Shown here piece after piece: positions 58,101 through 64,000 of a DNA stretch of 64,000 bases (its first letter is position 1; each line of letters begins with the position of its first letter). Source of the stretch: Macquaria australasica (lineage: Eukaryota > Chordata > Actinopteri > Centrarchiformes > Percichthyidae); contig SEMN01000572.1 in NCBI GenBank assembly GCA_005408345.1, positions 62,001-126,000 of the forward strand, in the 5' to 3' direction. The position numbers and the translations under genes were made by a program. Under the pieces are notes generated by a model. It was not told the origin of the DNA. It made no database searches and saw only the letters and a list, made by a program, of their open reading frames with translations.

Positions 58101-61100
58101 TTAACAGCTAATATGTCGACCTGCTAATCCAATTACAGACGCTCTTTGACCCAAATTGGCATCTGCAATGCTGCGCTCATCTTACTTCTTTAAAAAGCCC
58201 ATTAATAACTCCATATCTATCATCGTCAACTCATTTTTAAAATGTTGGGGGAGGAGTATAATTTTGTAGTGTAGTATTGAGAGGAGAAACTGTCAGGGTA
58301 CCTTCTCTGGAGAAGTATCCTTGAGCAAAACACTGAATTTGTTTTGATTCCAGGAGTGTTGTAGTCCAACTGACCCTTACCTGTGACCAGACAGTTACTA
58401 TAGAGTCACCATCCTTGCAAACTTTCTTTAACATATTTTTGTTGGCTTTTTTTGGAACATACAGAACCGCCACACAACAATTTAGGAAGAATACAACGAA
58501 GAAAAACAAATACACACATGGACATATTAACACACAGGCAGTTGCACAAAGTAAAGGCTTATCTCTTTGTGATGGGCTACAATAGCTCTGATGTAATCCA
58601 TAAAAGGTTTCCAAATTCTCTCAAAGTTATCAGGGCAGCCACATATTGTGAATCTCCATTTCTTCAAATTTGAGATGCTGCATCACCTCCCTCAGCCACT
58701 GAGTCGAGCTTGTGGATGAGGAGTCTATCAGTGAAGAAGGATCCGTCTTTGCAAACTTTAAAAAAAATGGCACACAGACTCTCCTGGGATTTTGCATCTG
58801 TTTGAAGACGTCAGCCTCAGAAATGCTAAATGCTGCCTGAGAAGCTCTGCTCAGGGCATTATAAACCCTGATGGAAGAAAATGTGACCAGACATGTTATT
58901 TCACCTGGGCTCTGTGGTTTGGATTAAATCATTTTATGAGAGAGGGCTGTGATTGGTTAAATTTGCACACATATTCTTCAGCTTTGACAGTGTTGATGCA
59001 GAAGTATCGTGGAGATTACTCAAAATTGCAAACCTTCATGGATAATATGGGCAATGGTTGCATTTGCGTTAAATCATATCTGTACGGCTTTTTATAATCC
59101 ATGGTGTAGTCCTCATGGACACGACACTTAATGGCACATTCTCAAGAGGAAACAAACACCTGAATCTCAAATGGGACAAAAGCGGCACTTGAGGAAGGTT
59201 CAGGAACACTGTGTTAAGTTAATTTGAGTGCAATTGCCTTTCTCTTATTCATTTACCAAAGTTCAAAAAGTTATTTCATTTGTAAGGAAGGAACTTTCCA
59301 GCAGCAATGGATCTATCAAAATGTGTTATTTATTGATCGTAATATCTGTTCTCTCTCAAGAGTCACGGTCACAGTCATTACCCCGGTGCAGAACGTTACT
59401 CGACACCCGACGGGGATGTGGAGGAGGGGGAGAAGGAGAAGCTGCAGCACAACGGAGAGGCCAGCAGTCTGGCTCTGGGCAAGGTGGACGCAGGGGAGGG
59501 CGAGCTCATGCTCAGTCCTGCACAGACACCACAGGTGAGGGTGGGGGCAGAGGATGGAGGAGAATAAGAGCTTGATTCATTTAGTTGTAATTGTTTTGTG
59601 ATGGTCTGTTTTTCATAATGGGACTGGATTCCCTGCATTTCTATTTTCTTAGTAATTGGATTTTCAGACTGACAATGAGTTCATAAAAGCAGTATCATAA
59701 AGGAACACAAGAGGGGATGTTACATATCAGTCTTTAAATAATGAAAAACTCTTTCACTGTAATAAGATAATACTGTAGAAGATTATGTTAAAAAGACGTT
59801 CATCCATAGAACTCAAAAAGTGTAGCTATATGTTGGTGCATGATTATTAAAGAAATAAAATCAACCTATTTGAAGGTGATTTAAGACGGTGGTTCCCAAC
59901 CACAGGGTCGCGACCCCTCAAAGGGGACGCAAGATAATTCATTGGACAGGAAAGATACTGAAATTTAGGCCTCTAACACTCATTCAGATCACGCAAACTG
60001 AGAGGTAAAGTGGAGAAAATCACTCTTTAGTAAAACTACTCACATTTCATGGGGGATTGGCACCTGGTAATTCATCCAAAAACCATAATATATAAGTACT
60101 TCAAATTCTGTGTTTGTAGCCTAATTATCAGCTGAATTAAAAAACACATCCTCGTCAATGATGTGGTGTTTGCGTATTGCTGCCCTGTCCACACGTATTT
60201 ACCTCTAATGGGAGTCCGTCACTCTGTTCATCCCAGGACTCCCAAAACCCAGACAGCGGGGGGCGGTCCGGCAGTGGCGGTGGCTGCTATTGGCTAAAGG
60301 GGACGGCCTACTCTGACATCGGCACGCTGGCCTGGATGATCACATTGAGTGATGGCCTGCACAACTTTATCGACGGCTTGGCCATCGGCGCCTCCTTCAC
60401 CGCCTCCGTCTTCCAGGGCGTCAGCACCTCCGTGGCCATCCTGTGTGAGGAGTTCCCCCACGAGCTCGGTGAGTCGGGATGGGAGATGTTTCTTAATGGC
60501 ACCTTGCTGCCTTGAACGTCTACCGGGCTGCAAGTCTCTTTACATTTTTACATCAATACAATTTTATTTACCTGTTTTTTGTTTCTTTTTTTCCCCAACA
60601 CAAACTACTTAAGCATATCGCACAGAAAACTCTGACACATTTTCTTCTCTTTCTGTCGTTCTCCTGGTCTTTCTGCTACCAGGAGACTTTGTGATCCTGC
60701 TGAACGCTGGCATGAGCATACAGCAGGCTCTGTTCTTTAACTTCCTGTCGGCTTGTTGCTGTTACCTGGGCATGGGCTTTGGCATCCTGGCCGGCAACAG
60801 CTTCTCCCCCAACTGGATCTTTGCCCTGGCAGGGGGGATGTTCCTCTACATCGCTCTGGCAGACATGGTCAGTGTTTGGGACAAGGTCAACACCGATGAA
60901 TGTGTGTTGTAAGGATGGATGTGTTACTTGTAAGGGTTCTCATAGACCCCAGACTCCTTTTTGAGAACTTGTTACAAGAAGAAGAAATGCAGCAAATTGT
61001 TACTTAGTTATTTAGTCCGTACAACGCTAGTCCTTATTTAAAGTTATTTAGTACTTATTACTTTGAGGTTACCTAACAACACAAACAGGTTGTCAGTAAA

Positions 61101-61615
61101 GTAGGGGTATTGCCGAGAGACGGAACAAAAAGATCCTGACTTTTAGTGCATAGTATGGGTCAGACTCCAAAACCACTGGATCTTACACTATAAATAAAGC
61201 AAGTAACCACTTTGTAATGGAGGCTTTCTGTTAATTCTTTTTAGCTGAAATACCCAGATGATGTCACTTAGCCAGAAGACATACACTGGACTTCACAGGC
61301 TGTGTAGTACTCCACATGACTAGTAAAGTGACTTGACATATAAAGTGCCCCTTTAATGTCAAGCAGAGTATTGCTGAGAAGGAGCATGGCTGCTAATTGG
61401 ACTTTCCTTTCGTTATATAGAAGTTAAAAAAGTTCTTTCCTGCTCTGTTTTGTGCTTCTCAGTTTCCAGAGATGAATGAGGTGAGTCGTGAGGAAGAGGA
61501 CGCAGGCGGCAGCAGCTTCCTCCTCACCTTTGCCATCCAGAACGCTGGCCTGCTGACGGGCTTCTCCATCATGCTCCTCCTCACCATCTACTCCGGACAG
61601 ATACAGCTGGGCTAG
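45120..61615 (+). CDS. slc39a14: Zinc/iron/manganese transporter ZIP14 (SLC39A14)
   Basis: Coding exons: 45120-45443, 49086-49263, one of 52229-52398 (4A) or 53995-54164 (4B), 55249-55371, 59361-59534, 60237-60468, 60683-60867, 61463-61615. The spliced CDS is 1539 nt (512 aa) with every junction in frame. ZIP14 is a plasma- and endosomal-membrane importer of Zn, Fe and Mn in the LIV-1 subfamily. Residues 1-39 are a signal peptide; Asn62 and Asn105 are N-glycosylation sequons in the ectodomain. A His-rich loop HGHSHY starts at 267. The metal site has HNFIDGLAIGAS (365-376) and EEFPHELGD (394-402), where Glu replaces the usual first His, a ZIP14/ZIP8 trait linked to broad metal use. The C-terminus is YSGQIQLG. 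The ATG at 45120 lies 29 nt into the exon and gives the signal peptide. Confidence 0.97.
45513..45600 (-). mobile_element. Antisense LINE 3' tail fragment
   Basis: The plus strand reads gtaactttatttgcatagca, then gcaattcagtgtgctttaca, the reverse complement of a LINE 3' end. It lies in slc39a14 intron 2 just after the first coding exon. Confidence 0.6.
45979..46100 (+). mobile_element. tRNA-derived SINE (second family)
   Basis: A tRNA-like head starts near gccctggtgacctcggcg and has box B GGTTCGAGTCTGG, followed by gtcactccccatctctcttt. This is the body also seen at 2480-2571. It lies in slc39a14 intron 2. Confidence 0.6.
46110..46380 (+). mobile_element. GCTGCAAC-family MITE copy interrupted by poly(A)
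   Basis: It contains cctaaaaatgtcagaaaatg, a run of 29 A at 46147-46175, then aaccagcagtccaataccca and tgaggagctggaaccagcta. The A run seems to have expanded inside the element. It directly follows the SINE at 45979. Confidence 0.55.
48318..48655 (+). mobile_element. GCTGCAAC-family MITE copy
   Basis: The interior has gtcttattttgtctaaccaa, caaaagatattcaacttaca and tcacatttgagaagctgaaa. The inverted ends are degenerate (taattgtttcatctctaa on the right). It lies in slc39a14 intron 2. Confidence 0.6.
51589..51829. mobile_element. hAT-type MITE with 8-bp target duplication
   Basis: The left end CAGTGGTTCCCAACC and the right end GGTTGAGAACCACTG are inverted repeats of the hAT type. The flanks AATTAATG (51581-51588) and AATTAAGG (51830-51837) form an 8-bp duplication with one mismatch. 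It is 241 bp long, has no coding capacity, and lies in the intron upstream of slc39a14 exon 4A. Confidence 0.8.
52229..52398 (+). CDS. slc39a14: slc39a14 alternative exon 4A (upstream of the pair)
   Basis: A 170-nt exon, phase 1 at its start, encoding a 57-residue membrane segment starting VWGFSFLSVTVIS and ending TLFSTAILQLLPE. The acceptor is ccaccag; the donor is GAG followed by gtttgc, which departs from consensus at +3 to +5. By my count 32 of 57 residues match exon 4B. It joins exon 3 and exon 5 in the same frame as 4B. Joining both would shift the frame because 170 is not a multiple of three. Confidence 0.9.
52842..53345. mobile_element. MITE between slc39a14 exons 4A and 4B
   Basis: The left end AGACTATGTTTTACATGCAC and the right end (reverse complement AGACTACGTTTACATGCAC) are inverted repeats. 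The body repeats cggaat and gtttacatg phrases. It is about 504 bp long with no open frame. No target duplication could be fixed. Confidence 0.65.
53995..54164 (+). CDS. slc39a14: slc39a14 alternative exon 4B (downstream of the pair)
   Basis: A 170-nt exon encoding VWGYGILCVTLIS through TLYSNALFQLIPE, the form closer to the familiar ZIP14 sequence. It is the same length and phase as 4A. The acceptor follows a long pyrimidine tract (about 53935-53990), and the donor is GAG followed by gtagtg. Human SLC39A14 also has mutually exclusive exons 4A and 4B, so this arrangement is a conserved feature of the gene. Confidence 0.93.
55513..55875 (+). mobile_element. MITE with CARGGTTCRTAC inverted ends, copy 2
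   Basis: The ends CAGGGTTCATACA and TGTACGAACCCTG are inverted repeats. The body contains runs of cttgaaa/gcttgaa phrases shared with copy 1 at 1455-1717. The flanks TACATA and TATATA resemble a 6-bp duplication with one mismatch. It is about 100 bp longer than copy 1, with extra sequence near 55630-55740. It lies in slc39a14 intron 5. Confidence 0.7.
57243..57330 (+). pseudogene. L1-like reverse transcriptase fragment
   Basis: Translation of the plus strand gives GTRQGCPLFPSAVLF, matching the conserved LINE-1 reverse transcriptase motif GTRQGCPLSPLLF, followed by a stop. The fragment is short and dead, in slc39a14 intron 5. A possible antisense L1 C-terminal remnant lies at about 58430-58760, but its match is weak. 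Confidence 0.55.
59888..59965. mobile_element. Partial hAT-type element end
   Basis: The sequence ggtggttcccaaccacaggg resembles the left end of the element at 51589. No matching right end is found nearby, so it is truncated or diverged. Confidence 0.35.
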
Positions 61616-63121
61616 CACCGGAGCTCCTCTGGACCAACACCAGCTCTGACCAGTGTGAAATGAAAATGTCAGCTGGTTTGCGCTGGTGTAAACTGACCTC
61701 GAGAGGAGAACTTCTGTCTCTTTATTTTCCTCCCATCGTCAGTTTTCGGGACGCTGGAGTTTAGGGAGTTTGGCTGCTGTGCGGCAGGTACGCACACTCC
61801 TCCTATCAAAAATATTTGAGTAGCCATTCGTGCGCAGTTCCCAGATGCAGTAGATCCCAGCTGGAGGGGGTGGGAGCCTTCTTTTTCATGTTTTATTAAC
61901 ATTTTCCTGACAGCTGCTCCCTCTAACAGTCTAGAAATATCAACTGAAGCAGCGTTCAGCCTACAGAGACGGGTTAAAGACGTGCAACTCTCTCGCTGAA
62001 CATGAACTGACGTGCAATACTCACCCAGTCACTCAAACTTTTCTCTATTCCCCAGACTACTGATCAGCCATTTTGGCTCCTGTTTTTCTTTTTCTCCTCT
62101 CGTCCTTCCCTCACTGGATGTCATTAAGCCTCAACTGTTGAGATTCAGTAGATAGAGTATTTATATCTCTAATCCTCTATGCCCACAACACTTCCTCAGG
62201 AGGTGGGAAAAGCAGGTAACAGCCGCTGTATTATTAACATCCTTGAATCTTTATCCTTCTGTTCCAGACTTTAACCCCCCGTTCCCTTTTTTCATTCCAT
62301 ACCAAAAACAAATCGTTACGGACCTGAACTGGAATTTTCATCGTGTTAACGTCGAACTGACTTCCAGATGAACTTTGTCGTTTGTGTGTTGTTATATTTT
62401 GTATACATGATAAACATGAAAAATTATGAGACTTTTGAAGACCAAATACGGGCCGACCATTGAGAATGGTGAAGGGCTACACGGTGGCGCTTGGAAGGGC
62501 ACACTTTATTCTCCTCAGTATGGACTTGTCTACATCCTCGGCACACAGTTAGAAATTCCTAATGAAGCCTGGGTCAGGTAAAGCGACATGAAGTGCGGCA
62601 TGAGTTTGATATTAGTGGCTTTATCCAGAACAGACGCTCGGCGTACACAGCAGCATCTCTCCATATAGTTTACCATCTGTGCCCTTCATTAATATAGCGT
62701 TAAATAGCTCTAGTTTTTTTTATTCCCTGCACTCTTGAACTCAAAGTGCAAATCTCTGGTCTTCGCACTCCCCATAGACTATTTTTCCCAGAATCGTCTA
62801 TTCTTTTACTGTACAGTAATAGTTTGAACAGAATACTGTAAGCTGAATCATATATACACACACATCCTACTGGTCTGTGACCTTATTCATATTAATCACA
62901 CATAATAATGAAGTTATATGCTGTATGTAGTTAGGTTTTTATGACAAACCCTCTGATTCTCTCCGAGTTACCATTATATGACCAAAAGTATGTGGACCCT
63001 TGTCTCCATGCTCGTATGCACTTTTGGTTTCATGGTCTGCGATAGCACCAGTATGTTCCTCTCAAATATAACTATTATGTTTGAGTCACAGAGCTAAGTA
63101 GCCGTTTTTCTGAAAAATAAA
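61616..63121 (+). other. slc39a14: slc39a14 3' UTR (extent uncertain)
   Basis: Non-coding sequence follows the TAG at 61613-61615. No other reading frame of interest is seen. The first clear AATAAA on the plus strand is at 63116-63121, but that lies inside a Tc1-like remnant starting near 62973, so an earlier variant signal may be the one used. Confidence 0.4.
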
Positions 63122-63830
63122 TACTCAGACATCTTTGAAAGATAATTTAGTAACACTTACCGCTGGTCTGAAAGTATTTCCTGAATCCTCACAGACTCTT
63201 CTAACCATCTGGATGAAAAAATATTCTGTCTGCTGCAGGTAAAAAAAAAAGAAAGAAAATTTTTAACCCTTTTCCCAAGTTGCAACGCCAACTGCGGCTA
63301 GGTTTGGGCTAGAGTTAGTTCCAGTGAAGAGAAATCTTAAGAGCTGCAACAATTAGTTGATTAATCCATTAGTTGATCAACAAAAAATTAAACAGTTATT
63401 TTCGTAATTAAATGTGTATGTAATTCCCAGTGAATTCCAGCATCTCAAATGCTGGTTGTCTGCTATGATAGCAAATAAAATATCTTTGGGTTTTTTTGCA
63501 TGTTGGTAAAACAAAACAAGACATTTGATTATGGGCTTTGGAAAATCTATGATGGAATTTCTTTTACTGTTTTTTTGATATGTTGTGGATCAGAGAAAAT
63601 AATTGACAGATTAATCGATAATGATAATTTTAAGTTGCAGCCCTAGAAATCTTGCTTGTATGCTACAACATACAATGATGCTATGATATGTAATAATGAG
63701 CTTCCAACTTTGTGGAAACATTTTACGGCAACATGACAATGCCCTTGTGCACAGAGCCAGGTCCACAAAGAAATGGTTTTCCCAGTTTGGTGTGGAAGAA
63801 CTTGTGGCTACATCAGTGTTGGACCTCACT
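62973..63830 (+). pseudogene. Tc1/mariner transposon remnant, split by a MITE
   Basis: A Tc1/mariner-type end (atatgaccaaaagtatgtgg) occurs at about 62975. A decayed transposase segment with QHDNALVH and KKWFSQFGVEEL follows at about 63730-63805, including the middle Asp of the DDE/D triad. The coding region carries frame damage and lacks its C-terminal part, so it is inactive. The body is interrupted at 63340-63644 by a GCTGCAAC-family MITE. Confidence 0.75.
63340..63644 (-). mobile_element. GCTGCAAC-family MITE nested in Tc1
   Basis: The ends AAGAGCTGCAAC and GTTGCAGCCCT are inverted repeats. AGAAATCTT occurs on both sides (63331-63339 and 63645-63653), a target-site duplication of about 9 bp within Tc1-like sequence. 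At 305 bp it is the best-preserved copy in the window. Confidence 0.8.
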
Positions 63831-64000
63831 AACGCTACATCCACTTGTATTTTAAAACGCACAACTTTTGCTACGTTTATGCCTAGCGTCCACACTACTC
63901 CGGCGTTTTCGAACCCCTAAAACTGAGACTTTTGAAAATGCTGCTGACCCCGTTTTAATTTGAAAACTCCGGGATTGTGTTTTAGTGAGGACGGGCAGAA
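63830..64000 (+). mobile_element. Element cut by the window end
   Basis: The sequence from taacgctacatccacttgta through cacactactccggcgttttc looks like the left part of a dispersed teleost element with CpG-rich ends. It runs off the window. Confidence 0.3.

Noticed and set aside
58237..58614. 125-residue minus-strand frame in slc39a14 intron 5
   Set aside because: Weak resemblance to the end of an L1 ORF2 in part, but no intact domain; probably a transposon relic.

Overview
This is a piece of a vertebrate nuclear genome, almost certainly a ray-finned fish (probably a percomorph teleost). Genes are split into short exons with GT-AG introns and CpG-rich promoters. The spaces between exons are filled with teleost-type repeats: tRNA-derived SINEs, LINE 3' tails, Tc1/mariner, hAT-like and Harbinger-like MITEs, and long CA, CT and ATT microsatellites. 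There is no bacterial operon, phage or CRISPR array.

Three protein-coding genes and one tRNA gene can be read. (1) Minus strand, about 24.8 kb down to 4.6 kb: ppil2, a U-box/cyclophilin protein of the nucleus and spliceosome. Sixteen coding exons covering residues 1-398 are present; the last exons lie beyond the left edge. (2) Minus strand, 34.56 kb down to 26.9 kb: stambp (AMSH), the endosomal K63-specific deubiquitinase. The CDS is complete in 9 coding exons (450 aa), with a non-coding first exon in a CpG-rich promoter. (3) Plus strand, about 36.24 kb to beyond 61.6 kb: slc39a14 (ZIP14), a Zn/Fe/Mn importer. The CDS is complete (512 aa) and includes two alternative, mutually exclusive 170-nt exons (4A and 4B). 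A tRNA-Pro(TGG) gene sits between the divergent stambp and slc39a14 promoters.

Layout: 1-4.6 kb is the distal ppil2 intron with repeats; 4.6-24.8 kb is ppil2; 24.9-26.9 kb is intergenic plus stambp 3' UTR; 26.9-34.6 kb is stambp; 34.6-36.2 kb is the divergent intergenic region with the tRNA; 36.2-45.1 kb is slc39a14 5' UTR and intron 1; 45.1-61.6 kb holds the slc39a14 coding exons; 61.6-64 kb is its 3' UTR and a Tc1/mariner remnant split by a younger MITE.

The three genes do not form a pathway. Their human orthologs are on different chromosomes, so the neighbourhood is a fish-lineage arrangement. No new gene system is evident. The points most worth a second look are the slc39a14 alternative exon pair with its weak splice donors, a GC-AG intron in ppil2, an in-frame 18-bp minisatellite beside the STAM-binding motif of stambp, a seven-copy MITE family with one copy nested in Tc1, and several MITEs with readable target-site duplications.
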